The notes below the pieces were generated by a model, which saw only the letters and a program-made list of their open reading frames with translations, was not told where the DNA came from and did not search any database. Below are positions 16,675 through 24,649 of a DNA stretch of 42,059 nucleotides, piece by piece. The stretch covers positions 66,431 to 108,489 of the forward strand of contig CANSGN010000006.1 of assembly GCA_947646415.1 (NCBI GenBank), in the 5' to 3' direction. The translations under genes were made by a program, and so were the position numbers. The DNA comes from an uncultured Clostridia bacterium. Lineage in GTDB: Bacteria; Bacillota; Clostridia; Christensenellales; UBA3700. How positions within the stretch are numbered: position 1 is the stretch's first letter; each line of letters opens with the position of its first letter.

Positions 16675-16928
16675 GATTAGATAAATTTTTGAAAGTCAGC
16701 AGAGTTATAAAAAGGCGTACAGTAGCGGCTGATGCTTGCTCGGACGGCAGGGTTTCAATAAACGACAAAGTATGCAAACCGAGTGCTACTGTAAAAGTTG
16801 GAGACATTATAAAAGTCGCTTTCGGAGACAATATTTTTTGCTTTAAAGTGCTAAAGACGGAAGAGACTACGAAAAAAGAAAACGCTAGCCTTATGTATGA
16901 AATTTTAGGTGGCAAAGATGAAAGTTAA
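16671..16928 (+). CDS. rqcP: S4-domain RNA-binding protein (RqcP/YabO)
   Basis: 85 residues made of a single S4 domain: MRLDKFLKVSRVIKRRTVA, then a DGRVSINDKVCKPS turn and a VGDIIKV strand. This is the size and sequence type of RqcP (YabO), which binds the 50S-tRNA junction and helps RqcH add alanine tails to stalled nascent chains (known for Bacillus). It overlaps the upstream stop by ATGA and the following ispDF start by 11 bases. RqcH is not in this window. Hsp15-type S4 proteins are the alternative, but those are longer. Confidence 0.85.
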   Translation: MRLDKFLKVSRVIKRRTVAADACSDGRVSINDKVCKPSATVKVGDIIKVAFGDNIFCFKVLKTEETTKKENASLMYEILGGKDES

Positions 16929-18045
16929 TGTAATTGTTCCTTGCGGTGGCAGTGGCAGCAGAACAGGACTGAATTTTAACAAATTACTTGCAAAAATCGA
17001 TACTAAACCAATTATTTACCATACAATTAGCAAGTTTTTTTATATTGATTGCGTAAAAAAAATCATTCTTCCGATACGAGATTGCGATAAAGAAATTTTT
17101 GAGCAAATCTTGCAAGATTTTAGTTCGAAAATTGTGTTTTGCAATGGAGGAGACACTCGTAGCAAAAGTGTAGCTAACAGCTTGAAAATAGCCGAAGATT
17201 GTGATATAATCAGTATACATGATGGTGCAAGACCTTATGTAAGCGAACAAATTATTTTAGATAGTTTTGATAAAGCAGCAAAATACGGTTCTGGTATAAG
17301 CGGATACAATGCTACTGACAGTATGGCAGTTGTTGAGGACGGAAAAATAATAAATTGTTTAAACAGGAGCACAATTTGGCATATTCAAACCCCGCAATCG
17401 TTTGACTGCAAGCAAATTGTTAAAGCTTACGGAATGATTAAAGAGGGGGAAATTTTTACCGATGATTCGGGCGTCTACTCTGCTTATATCGCACCTTGTT
17501 ATATGAGTTTGGGCAGTCCCTCAAACAAAAAAATCACTTTTAAAGAAGATTTGATAACATATCAAAACTGCTATATCGGGGTGGGCTATGACACTCACGA
17601 GCTTGTGGAAGGCAGAGATTTGATACTTGGCGGCATTAAAATAGAACATACTAAAGGCTTGTTGGGACACTCGGATGCAGATGTTTTGACACATGCCATA
17701 ATGGATGCAATATTTGGGGCTTGTGATGAGCGAGATATAGGCTACCACTTCCCCGATACCGACCCTAAATACAAAGGAATAAGCAGTATATTGTTGCTAA
17801 AAGAATGTTTGCAAATAATACGTGATAAAGGTTTTGAAGTGCAAAATATAAATGCGGTTATTATGTGTCAAAAACCTAAACTTGCCAAAATTATACCTAC
17901 TATTGCTAAAAATTTGGCTGATGTTATTGGTATAAGTTCGGATAAAATAAGCATATCCGCAACAACAACCGAGGGATTGGGTTTTGTTGGACGTGAGGAA
18001 GGTATTGCAACCCATTGCAACTGTATTTGCTACAAGCCAATGTAA
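16918..18045 (+). CDS. ispDF: Bifunctional IspD/IspF isoprenoid enzyme
   Basis: 375 residues. The N-terminal domain (about 1-215) is IspD, 2-C-methyl-D-erythritol 4-phosphate cytidylyltransferase, with VPCGGSGSRTG, a GGDTRSKSVANSL segment, HDGARPYV and TPQSF. The C-terminal domain (about 216-375) is IspF, MECDP synthase, with GVGYDTHELVEGRDLILGG, GHSDADVLTHAIMDA and ATTTEGLGFVGREEGI. The two carry out non-consecutive steps of the MEP pathway to IPP and DMAPP; such fusions are known in several bacteria. ATG 16918 is preferred over GTG 16909 because AGGTGG lies five bases before it. It overlaps rqcP. Confidence 0.93.
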   Translation: MKVNVIVPCGGSGSRTGLNFNKLLAKIDTKPIIYHTISKFFYIDCVKKIILPIRDCDKEIFEQILQDFSSKIVFCNGGDTRSKSVANSLKIAEDCDIISIHDGARPYVSEQIILDSFDKAAKYGSGISGYNATDSMAVVEDGKIINCLNRSTIWHIQTPQSFDCKQIVKAYGMIKEGEIFTDDSGVYSAYIAPCYMSLGSPSNKKITFKEDLITYQNCYIGVGYDTHELVEGRDLILGGIKIEHTKGLLGHSDADVLTHAIMDAIFGACDERDIGYHFPDTDPKYKGISSILLLKECLQIIRDKGFEVQNINAVIMCQKPKLAKIIPTIAKNLADVIGISSDKISISATTTEGLGFVGREEGIATHCNCICYKPM

Positions 18046-18094
18046 ACGTAAATTTAATTAAATTGAAAGTATATCCTTTTAAATAGGAGGGGAA

Positions 18095-18634
18095 ATGTTA
18101 AAAACTTATTTGGAAAATTTGAAAAAAGAATTAGAGCGTCAGGAATATTTTGATATCGAAGATGCTTTAAGACAAACAGATAATCAAATTCGTCGTTTGA
18201 AAAAAATCGGAAAGTCGGAAGAGGAAATAGTTGAAGAATTAGGACCTATAGAGGACTATATCGATAATATATTTGTTGACAACTGCCCTAAATCAAAAAA
18301 CGAAATTTTGATGAATGATATAATCTTTTGGGGTGTTGCAACGCCTGTCGCTTGCCTTTGTACGCTTGCTATGATTTTTATTGCAATTTTGTGCGGAATA
18401 AGTGGTGCAATGTTTTTAGTAAAAGCTTGGACAGACCCTGTATTTACAACATTAGGCATGAAATTTGCGGCATTTATACTTGCAATTTGCGGCGTAGCAA
18501 TGTTTGGCTTAACAGCATTTTTAACTTATAAAATCGCAATGAAAATGAGATATGGTATTTTAAGGCATCTTAGACTTAAAAAATACAGCCTTGGCAAAAT
18601 CAACAACGGTGAGTTTGACGATGACGAAGATTGA
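18095..18634 (+). CDS. DUF1700-like membrane protein
   Basis: 179 residues. The first 60 residues form a helical soluble domain with the pattern LKKELERQEYFDIEDAL and EEEIVEELGPIEDYID, typical of the HAAS/DUF1700 group. Two hydrophobic segments follow (about 75-105 and 120-150), then a charged tail. Members are usually found next to PadR-type regulators, but none is here. Function unknown. AGGAGGGG precedes ATG 18095, 49 bases after ispDF, so it is probably in the same transcript. Its end overlaps the acetyltransferase start by 14 bases. Confidence 0.75.
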   Translation: MLKTYLENLKKELERQEYFDIEDALRQTDNQIRRLKKIGKSEEEIVEELGPIEDYIDNIFVDNCPKSKNEILMNDIIFWGVATPVACLCTLAMIFIAILCGISGAMFLVKAWTDPVFTTLGMKFAAFILAICGVAMFGLTAFLTYKIAMKMRYGILRHLRLKKYSLGKINNGEFDDDED

Positions 18635-19061
18635 TAACATTACTCCGTTTGACCGTGAAGAATATTATCAAATGGCAACTGAGTTTTACAGCATGTCCTG
18701 TTGTGACCATTGTGTTGACAAGTCGCATTTTGAAAACGCGTTTGACTATTGCTTGAAGCCAAATAGTTATGCCAAAATTTTTATGATAAGATATAACGGC
18801 GAAGTTGCGGGATACGGCAATATTTCATTTACCTATTCTATCGAAGCAGGCGGAAACGTGGTACTGCTTGAAGAATTGTTTATAAAAGAAAAGTTTAGAA
18901 ATAAAGGGATAGGCAAAAACTTTTTTGATTTTGTATATAAGAACTACCCTGCAAAACGCTATCGTTTGGAAGTGACCGAGTGTAACACAAATGCAATAAG
19001 GTTGTATGAAAAATTGGGATATAAAATTTTAAATTACAAACAAATGATTAAAGAAGATTAA
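18621..19061 (+). CDS. GNAT-family N-acetyltransferase
   Basis: 146 residues with the GNAT core: a VVLLEELFIKEKFRNKGIG segment supplies the acetyl-CoA pyrophosphate-binding R/Q-x-x-G-x-G/A motif (RNKGIG). It is followed by LEVTECNTNAIRLYEKLGYK, the conserved motif B helix and C-terminal strand. It transfers acetyl from acetyl-CoA to an amine; the substrate cannot be predicted. Start ATG 18621 is preferred, with GGTGAG seven bases upstream, rather than 18591, which lies deep inside the DUF1700 gene. Last gene before a strong terminator at 19067. Confidence 0.85.
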   Translation: MTKIDNITPFDREEYYQMATEFYSMSCCDHCVDKSHFENAFDYCLKPNSYAKIFMIRYNGEVAGYGNISFTYSIEAGGNVVLLEELFIKEKFRNKGIGKNFFDFVYKNYPAKRYRLEVTECNTNAIRLYEKLGYKILNYKQMIKED

Positions 19062-19066
19062 TATAT

Positions 19067-19098
19067 AAAAGCAGAGAGATAAACATCTCTCTGCTTTT
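19067..19098. terminator. Bidirectional terminator between convergent genes
   Basis: AAAAGCAGAGAGAT and ATCTCTCTGCTTTT make a perfect 14-bp stem with loop AAAC. It separates the acetyltransferase operon from the convergent GH18 gene. Confidence 0.93.
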
Positions 19099-19111
19099 TA
19101 CTTTTTATATT

Positions 19112-20617
19112 TTACTTACCCCAACCAGGTATATATCTTTTTAAAGTGTTTTCTATACCGCAAGCAACGGAATTAGGGTCATCCATAAGCTTATCGCAGG
19201 CAAGCCTAAACACCATAATACCTCCGCAACCGCTAAGCAATGCCAAAGCCGTTTTATCCCCCGCAAGTGCCGGCGAGCAATATACAGCGGATTTTAACGA
19301 AACATCTCCGCACATAACATTGTCGTGCTTGCTGTCAAAGTACATATTTTTGCCGTTTAATTCCCGCCAATATGGCCAATACGGACCGCCCTCTGTAGGT
19401 CTGCCGTATGTTGGAATACCAATATTTATTTGGCTTAAATCTGCACCTTTCTTTATAAAGTTTTGCAAACCTATTTGAGCTAAATACAATGTCGATTGAT
19501 AACCGTCACTGTTCAAATCGTCATACGCCATGTATTGGATTTGGTCAATGCGTTTCATGGTTTCCTTGCTCATATTTAATGCACCCGCAGATAAAGCAGC
19601 GGAAATTATACTATCGCTTTTGACTGCCGTCATTTTTTCGTCCAACTCTTTCATAAATACATTGTAACATTCCCAATCTTTTTTGTTTTGAGGATATTCC
19701 CAATCTATATCAAGACCATCCAAATCGTAGCCGCCCTCGGACAAAGGTTTTATGAACTTGTTTACCATTTCATCCGCAATCCTTGTATGATTTGCGTGCA
19801 TAAGGGTATTTACCCCTACATGCCCTCCACCTGCACCATCAGCAAGTGCGGTAATAATTATTCTTACTTTATGAGGATTTGTCCTTTTTGCTATAATTTC
19901 CTTTAAAGCAGCTATTTCACGGGCAAATTTTTCCTCCCCGCCAACAAAAGACATTTCCCCTTTTTCACTCCACTTAACAACATCAAAAACTATAATTGTA
20001 TTGTAAACATCGTAAAATCTTGCAAAAGTTTTTATATCCTCTTCACTTCTTTTTAATATTTCCGTTGGCACATCCCCATCCAACCTTTGATAAACAGTTG
20101 TGTTAAAATTATCCTTACCCTCGGTTATATTATAAAGTTCAAAGCCTTTTATTTTACAATTTTTTCGTTTAAACTTATCAATGGTTAAACGCAAGCTATC
20201 GGTAGTTACACTGTCAAAAGAAATGATACGTCTGTCTTGCATTTTCTCGCTTGCATAAATAAGTTTCCAACTTCCGCCGATAAAAGCCTCTAGCCTAAAA
20301 TACATAACGCTATCCCCTATCTCGGAGATAATCGCAGTATTAAAAGTACAACTTTCTTTCAATTTAAATTGTACGCTATTTGATTTTCCGTCATTTATCG
20401 CCGTCCAATAGCTGTTACCTTTTTTTAACATATTGTTTCTGCCCGATATTTCCTTATTTGACAAATTATCCCCGACAATAGTTGCATTTTTCATCAAATT
20501 TTCCGAGTTTATATCCAACTTGACATCAGGAAATTTGGAACTGTTACACCCCGTCAATATACAAACGAATACTATAGCTAAAACAACTGCTGTAAACGAC
20601 AAAACTTTACTTTTCAT
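19112..20617 (-). CDS. GH18 glycosidase lipoprotein with F5/8-type N-terminal domain
   Basis: 501 residues. Lipoprotein signal ending LTGC (Cys about 24). Residues about 40-165 form a beta-rich discoidin-like (F5/8 type C/CBM32-like) domain with NSVQFKLKESCTFNTAII and ending FELYN. Residues about 195-490 are a GH18 barrel with the signature LDGLDIDWEYP, catalytic Glu near 307, and IQYMAYD later. GH18 enzymes cleave chitin, peptidoglycan-like or N-glycan chitobiose cores; with a sugar-binding domain and host-glycan neighbours an endo-N-acetylglucosaminidase role is possible but unproven. AGTAGG precedes ATG weakly. Own promoter at 20670-20698. Confidence 0.87.
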   Translation of the reverse strand: MKSKVLSFTAVVLAIVFVCILTGCNSSKFPDVKLDINSENLMKNATIVGDNLSNKEISGRNNMLKKGNSYWTAINDGKSNSVQFKLKESCTFNTAIISEIGDSVMYFRLEAFIGGSWKLIYASEKMQDRRIISFDSVTTDSLRLTIDKFKRKNCKIKGFELYNITEGKDNFNTTVYQRLDGDVPTEILKRSEEDIKTFARFYDVYNTIIVFDVVKWSEKGEMSFVGGEEKFAREIAALKEIIAKRTNPHKVRIIITALADGAGGGHVGVNTLMHANHTRIADEMVNKFIKPLSEGGYDLDGLDIDWEYPQNKKDWECYNVFMKELDEKMTAVKSDSIISAALSAGALNMSKETMKRIDQIQYMAYDDLNSDGYQSTLYLAQIGLQNFIKKGADLSQINIGIPTYGRPTEGGPYWPYWRELNGKNMYFDSKHDNVMCGDVSLKSAVYCSPALAGDKTALALLSGCGGIMVFRLACDKLMDDPNSVACGIENTLKRYIPGWGK

Positions 20618-20669
20618 TACAAACCTACTTTTTTATTAAATTTGCCCCTCTAATAAAATTATTATAGTT

Positions 20670-20698
20670 ATTATACCATAAATATCGCTAAATATCAA
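20670..20698 (-). promoter_or_regulatory. Promoter of the GH18 gene
   Basis: Minus strand TTGATA (20698-20693), 17-base spacer, TATAAT (20675-20670), with TG one base upstream of the -10 (extended -10). Confidence 0.8.
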
Positions 20699-20845
20699 TA
20701 AAAATCAAATATTGGCAAAGCTTTTGAAATATTTTAAAATTTTTGTTTGCTAAATTGTAATACAATTATATAAACTAAAACTTTTTTCGAATTTTAAAAA
20801 CTTTCCAATCATAGAGATAATTAAAATATCATTTAAAAACGCAAC

Positions 20846-20884
20846 AAAAAATTGCACCTTTATAAAAAGATGCAATTTTTTTGA
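20846..20884 (-). terminator. Terminator after rplL
   Basis: Stem AAAAATTGCATCTTT with AAAGGTGCAATTTTT on the minus strand (one mismatch), followed by Ts. It ends the ribosomal protein operon 20 bases past the rplL stop, so rpoB is not downstream here. Confidence 0.85.
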
Positions 20885-20904
20885 TTAATAATTTTATTAG
20901 GTAA

Positions 20905-21273
20905 TTACTTAATTTCGCACTCAGCGCCAACTTCTTTGAACTTAGCAGCGATTTCGTCTGCAGCTTCTTTAGCGATAGCCTCTTTGATAGTCTTAGGAGC
21001 GTTATCAACGATTTCCTTAGCCTCTTTAAGACCAAGACCGGTAATCTCACGAACAACTTTGATAACTTTGATTTTTTCAGCACCAGCTGATTTCAAAATT
21101 ACGTCAAACTCTGTCTTCTCTTCAACAGCTGCAGCTGCACCTGCTGCAGGAGCTGCAACTGCCATAGCTGCTGCACTTACACCAAACTCAGTTTCGATAG
21201 CTTTAACTAAATCATTAAGCTCAAGAACTGTCATACCTTTTATTTCTTCAATCATCTTTGCGATATCTGCCAT
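20905..21273 (-). CDS. rplL: Ribosomal protein L7/L12
   Basis: 122 residues, standard length. N-terminal dimerisation part ([19 protein letters not shown]), an alanine-rich hinge, and the C-terminal factor-binding domain with [20 protein letters not shown]. It forms the multimeric stalk that recruits translation GTPases. GGAGGATAAGAAA precedes ATG 21273; the apparent in-frame TTG at 21288 overlaps this site and is not used. It lies 30 bases after rplJ, under control of the L10 leader. Normally rpoB follows, but here a terminator and then a GH18 gene do. Confidence 0.97.
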   Translation of the reverse strand: MADIAKMIEEIKGMTVLELNDLVKAIETEFGVSAAAMAVAAPAAGAAAAVEEKTEFDVILKSAGAEKIKVIKVVREITGLGLKEAKEIVDNAPKTIKEAIAKEAADEIAAKFKEVGAECEIK

Positions 21274-21303
21274 TTTCTTATCCTCCAATATTTATAAATA
21301 CAA

Positions 21304-21795
21304 TTAATTTTCTTTATTTTTTGCAATTTCAGAAATTGCTCTTGCAAGGCCTGAAAGACCACTTTGCAACATACCACACAACTGACATAACAAAACGTCT
21401 TTTGATGGGATATTAGCGATTTGGGTTACTACATTAGCATCAATAAATTTACCATCCAACAGACCGCATTTAGCTTTTAAAGCTTTAACAGTCTTGCTGT
21501 TGTCTACTACAACTTTAGCTGCTGCAAGTTCATCACCGTTAGCGAAAGCGATAGCAGTAGTCTTTTCAAGATAACTATCAAATTCATTGAAGCCTAATTC
21601 ATTTAAAGCACGCTTAACCAATCTGTTTTTCAAAACTTGGTATTTAACGTTGTTAGCTCTGAAATCACTTCTTAATTTAGTGTCTTGCTCAACATTAATA
21701 CCTTCGTACTCAACAAGTACGAATGCTTTTGACTCTTTTACAGACTTTTTGATTTGCTCAATTTGCTCTGCTTTAAGTTCTTTAGCTACTGACAT
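21304..21795 (-). CDS. rplJ: Ribosomal protein L10
   Basis: 163 residues, close to the usual 165-175. It opens MSVAKELKAEQIEQIKKSV and has the expected FRANNVKYQVLKNRLVKRAL segment that contacts 23S rRNA, and a C-terminal helix that binds L7/L12 dimers. AGGAGGTAATC precedes ATG. The gene is preceded by a 140-base leader matching the known L10 autoregulatory element and by its own promoter, so it is at least partly independent from rplKA upstream. Confidence 0.97.
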   Translation of the reverse strand: MSVAKELKAEQIEQIKKSVKESKAFVLVEYEGINVEQDTKLRSDFRANNVKYQVLKNRLVKRALNELGFNEFDSYLEKTTAIAFANGDELAAAKVVVDNSKTVKALKAKCGLLDGKFIDANVVTQIANIPSKDVLLCQLCGMLQSGLSGLARAISEIAKNKEN

Positions 21796-21821
21796 GATTA
21801 CCTCCTAAAAAATTATCAAAA

Positions 21822-21939
21822 ATATAAGTCTCAACCATAGACGCAAGTTGAGACTTAGTAAAATACTATACTTGTCACACCTCGGTAAGCAACATTATAC
21901 CAAAAAACTTGGAACTTACTGTCTACGGTATTTATTTAC
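21822..21939 (-). promoter_or_regulatory. L10 (rplJL) autoregulatory leader
   Basis: On the minus strand the leader contains ACCGTAGACAGTAAGTTCC and TTACCGAGGTGTGACAAG, which match the conserved core of the bacterial L10 leader (established family). A strong hairpin TAAGTCTCAAC/GTTGAGACTTA (21857-21825) follows and is succeeded by ATATTTTTGATAATTTTTT, so it may act as an attenuator. L10 with L7/L12 is expected to bind and repress rplJL. Confidence 0.85.
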
Positions 21940-21945
21940 TTTTGC

Positions 21946-21974
21946 ATTTTAACATAAATTTTAATTTTAGTCAA
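21946..21974 (-). promoter_or_regulatory. Promoter of rplJ-rplL
   Basis: Minus strand TTGACT (21974-21969), 17-base spacer, TAAAAT (21951-21946), directly before the L10 leader. Confidence 0.82.
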
Positions 21975-22068
21975 CCGATTTGGCAACCGAAATTAATTTT
22001 AATTATCAAATATTAGTTTTATTTATTATTATCCTAAAATTTTATTTAAAGACAAAATTTAAAAACAA

Positions 22069-22752
22069 TTATTTAATATTAACTTTTACACCAGGACCCA
22101 TAGTAGTAGCGATGTTTACGCTCTTAATATAAGTACCTTTAGCTGCTGCCGGCTTTGCTTTTTGGATAGCTTCTACAACAACATTCATGTTCTCAATAAG
22201 TTTTTCCGCACCGAAAGACTTTTTGCCTACAGGAACATGAATAATAGCTGTTTTGTCAAGTCTGTACTCAACTTTACCTGCTTTAATCTCCTTAATAGCC
22301 TTAGTAACATCCATAGTAACTGTGCCTGACTTAGGGTTTGGCATTAAGCCTTTTGGTCCCAAAAGTCTTGCAATTCTACCAACAAGACCCATCATATCCG
22401 GTGTTGCAACGCAGACATCAAAATCAAACCAACCCTCATTTTGGATTTTTGAAATCATTTCCTCTGCACCTACATATTCAGCACCTGCTGCTACAGCCTC
22501 GTCAGCTTTAGCACCTTTAGCGATAACTAAAACGCGTACGGATTTACCTGTTCCGTTAGGAAGAACTACTACACCACGAACTTGTTGGTCAGCGTGCTTA
22601 GGGTCAACACCTAAACGCATGTGCAACTCAACAGTTTCGTCAAATTTTGCTGTACCTGTCTTTAAAACAAGGTCCATAGCTTCTTGCACTTCATAAGCCT
22701 TATTTTTTTCAATAAGTTTTACTGCTTCTAAATATCTTTTACCTTTTTTCAT
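22069..22752 (-). CDS. rplA: Ribosomal protein L1
   Basis: 227 residues, standard length. Starts [20 protein letters not shown] and contains the L1 signature near residue 115 ([20 protein letters not shown]) and [16 protein letters not shown] near the C-terminus. It forms the L1 stalk at the ribosomal E site and can act as translational repressor of its own operon. GGAGGAGTAGCT precedes ATG; 14 bases behind rplK. Confidence 0.97.
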   Translation of the reverse strand: MKKGKRYLEAVKLIEKNKAYEVQEAMDLVLKTGTAKFDETVELHMRLGVDPKHADQQVRGVVVLPNGTGKSVRVLVIAKGAKADEAVAAGAEYVGAEEMISKIQNEGWFDFDVCVATPDMMGLVGRIARLLGPKGLMPNPKSGTVTMDVTKAIKEIKAGKVEYRLDKTAIIHVPVGKKSFGAEKLIENMNVVVEAIQKAKPAAAKGTYIKSVNIATTMGPGVKVNIK

Positions 22753-22766
22753 AGCTACTCCTCCTA

Positions 22767-23192
22767 TTAACCTTCAACCTTAACGCCCATGCTGCGGCAA
22801 GTACCTTTAATCATAGATATAGCTGCATCTAAGCTTGCTGCATTCAAATCAGGCATTTTAGTCTCTGCGATTTCCTTTAATTGTGCCTCTGTAATAGTAG
22901 CAACCTTTGTCTTATTAGGCTTTGCAGAACCGCTTTGGATGTTAAGAGCCTTTTTGATTAGGACTGCTGCTGGAGGAGTTTTCATAACGAACTCAAATGA
23001 ACGGTCAGCATAAATTGTCATAACAACCGGAATAATTAATCCCTCTTGACCTCTTGTTTTTTCGTTAAACTCTTTTGTAAATCCCGGAATATTGATACCG
23101 TGAGGTCCCAATGTAGAACCAACCGGTGGACCCGGAGTTGCCTTACCCGCAGGTAATTGTAATTTCACTACTGCTGTAATTTTCTTTGCCAT
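22767..23192 (-). CDS. rplK: Ribosomal protein L11
   Basis: 141 residues, standard length. [16 protein letters not shown] and [16 protein letters not shown] mark the N-terminal domain; the C-terminal RNA-binding domain ends in [17 protein letters not shown]. It binds the GTPase-associated centre of 23S rRNA. AAGGAGGTAAAGACT precedes ATG. A 167-base gap to nusG, with a small ACTGCA/TGCAGT palindrome but no clear promoter, suggests read-through from rpmG. Confidence 0.97.
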   Translation of the reverse strand: MAKKITAVVKLQLPAGKATPGPPVGSTLGPHGINIPGFTKEFNEKTRGQEGLIIPVVMTIYADRSFEFVMKTPPAAVLIKKALNIQSGSAKPNKTKVATITEAQLKEIAETKMPDLNAASLDAAISMIKGTCRSMGVKVEG

Positions 23193-23359
23193 AGTCTTTA
23201 CCTCCTTGACTACACATTACGTGGTTATAACGAATTGCATTAAAAATTTACAATTCTTCCAAATTTATCTCATACTGCATTGCAGTTTGAAATCATATAA
23301 TAGTTATATAAAAACGATTATTAAATATTAAGTTTTAAAAACTCAAAATTTCGTCGCTA

Positions 23360-23899
23360 TCAAGCGTTGATTTTTTTGATATTGATAAACTCGATATCAA
23401 CAGGGGTTTCCCTACCGAACATAGATACGATAACTTTTACTTTTTGTGTCTCAAAGTTAATTTCCTTAACTTCTCCCACAAAGTCTTTCAAAGCGCCTGC
23501 CAAAACTTCTACTTGGTCGCCTACCTTAAACTCGATATCGTCTGCGGTAATAACTTCAAGTTGATTACGCTTAACTTCCTCATCGGTAATAGGTACAGGT
23601 CTGCCTTGCGGACCGCAAAAACAAGTCACGCCACGGGTTTGAGTTACCATATACCAAACATGCTTTGTGTATACCATTTTAATAAACACATAACAAGGGT
23701 ATTTCCTGCGCATTACAACTTTTTTCTTGCCGTTCTTTTCGGTTATTTCTTCCTCTTCCGGAACAGCAATATCTACAATATAATCCTGTAAATTGTTGTT
23801 TTCCACCATGGTGCGAAGATTGTTTTGCACCATTTTTTCATAACCGGATAAAGTTTGAAGTACATACCATTGTGGCTTTTCATTTTGTAAGTTTTCCAT
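23360..23899 (-). CDS. nusG: Transcription antitermination factor NusG
   Basis: 179 residues. The NGN domain spans about 10-115 (QWYVLQTLSGYEKMVQNNL, PCYVFIKMV, PRGVTCF-like VTQTRGVTCFCG) and the KOW domain about 125-175 (FKVGDQVEVLAGALKDFVG, VSMFGRETPVDIEF). It binds RNA polymerase and couples it to the ribosome or Rho. It lies 15 bases after secE in the classical order secE-nusG-rplK, and GGGAGATATTTTTT precedes ATG. Confidence 0.96.
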   Translation of the reverse strand: MENLQNEKPQWYVLQTLSGYEKMVQNNLRTMVENNNLQDYIVDIAVPEEEEITEKNGKKKVVMRRKYPCYVFIKMVYTKHVWYMVTQTRGVTCFCGPQGRPVPITDEEVKRNQLEVITADDIEFKVGDQVEVLAGALKDFVGEVKEINFETQKVKVIVSMFGRETPVDIEFINIKKINA

Positions 23900-23914
23900 A
23901 AAAAATATCTCCCG

Positions 23915-24280
23915 TTAACCTTGTATGCCGATAAGTGAAGAAAATCCTAAACCGAACAAAGCATCCATAGCCATTAATACCGCTAAGAATACCACTACAA
24001 ATATCAAAACAATACCGGTAGATTTTAAAGTTGTGGCAAAAGTAGGCCAAGTAACTTTTTTTAACTCCTCGACCATACCTTTAAAAGCACGACCTATTCT
24101 TTTAAAAAATCTAACAAATCCGCTTTCTTTTTTATCCTTGCTCTTATTCTTGTCCAAGCTTTTATTGTTAGCCTTTGCAGGAAGATTGGCAGAAGAACTC
24201 TCGGAAACAGGCTTGTTATCGCTAAGAGTATCTTGGGTCAACGGAGCGTTGATTACCTTATCATTTTTATTATTCTTCAT
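23915..24280 (-). CDS. secE: Preprotein translocase subunit SecE
   Basis: 121 residues, longer than the usual 60-75 because of a low-complexity, Asn/Lys/Ser-rich N-terminal extension of about 60 residues. The conserved core RFFKRIGRAFKGMVEELKKV-TWP (about 67-89) is followed by one membrane helix (about 98-115). It is an essential part of the SecYEG channel. AGGGGG lies about nine bases before ATG. Between rpmG and nusG as in most bacteria. Confidence 0.93.
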   Translation of the reverse strand: MKNNKNDKVINAPLTQDTLSDNKPVSESSSANLPAKANNKSLDKNKSKDKKESGFVRFFKRIGRAFKGMVEELKKVTWPTFATTLKSTGIVLIFVVVFLAVLMAMDALFGLGFSSLIGIQG

Positions 24281-24300
24281 TAAAGAATGCCCCCTAAAAA

Positions 24301-24450
24301 TTACTTAGTTTCTTTGTGAACTGTATGCTTTTTGCAGAATGGGCAATATTTTTTTAACTCAAGCCTTTCAGTTGTATTTTGTTTATTTTTATAATCGTCG
24401 TAATTTCTTTGCTTACACTCTGTACAAGCTAATGTGATTCTTGTTCTCAT
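24301..24450 (-). CDS. rpmG: Ribosomal protein L33
   Basis: 49 residues: [17 protein letters not shown], then [17 protein letters not shown]. Two CxxC pairs (TEC region and CPFC) make it a zinc-ribbon (C+) L33. GGAGGCGTTTACT precedes ATG. It is the first gene of the rpmG-secE-nusG-rplKA transcript and lies 20 bases before secE. Confidence 0.95.
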   Translation of the reverse strand: MRTRITLACTECKQRNYDDYKNKQNTTERLELKKYCPFCKKHTVHKETK

Positions 24451-24497
24451 AGTAAACGCCTCCAAAAAAATTACACCCTTTGGTTAGGTGCTTATAT

Positions 24498-24526
24498 AAT
24501 ATAACATATTCTAAAAATATAGTCAA
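24498..24526 (-). promoter_or_regulatory. Promoter of rpmG-secE-nusG
   Basis: Minus strand TTGACT (24526-24521), 17-base spacer, TATATT (24503-24498), 48 bases before the rpmG start. The leader contains a small CACC/GGTG hairpin. Confidence 0.82.
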
Positions 24527-24649
24527 TTAATTTTGCGATTTTTTTGATATTACCGTAAAATTCCCTCTAAAAATTTTTAAATGAGTAAAAAAGACAAATA
24601 GAATAGCCAATATTATTCTAAATCGACCATTCTATTTATTATTCAATTA

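Noticed and set aside
16909..16917. GTG start for ispDF
   Set aside because: The ATG nine bases later has a well-spaced AGGTGG; the GTG is itself within that ribosome site.
20829..21083. 84-codon minus-strand frame overlapping rplL in another frame
   Set aside because: Leu/Ser/Lys-rich shadow of rplL that runs through its terminator; no ribosome site.
23193..23359. Possible leader regulating rplK-rplA
   Set aside because: Only a short ACTGCA/TGCAGT palindrome is visible; no match to a known ribosomal leader core and no clear promoter.
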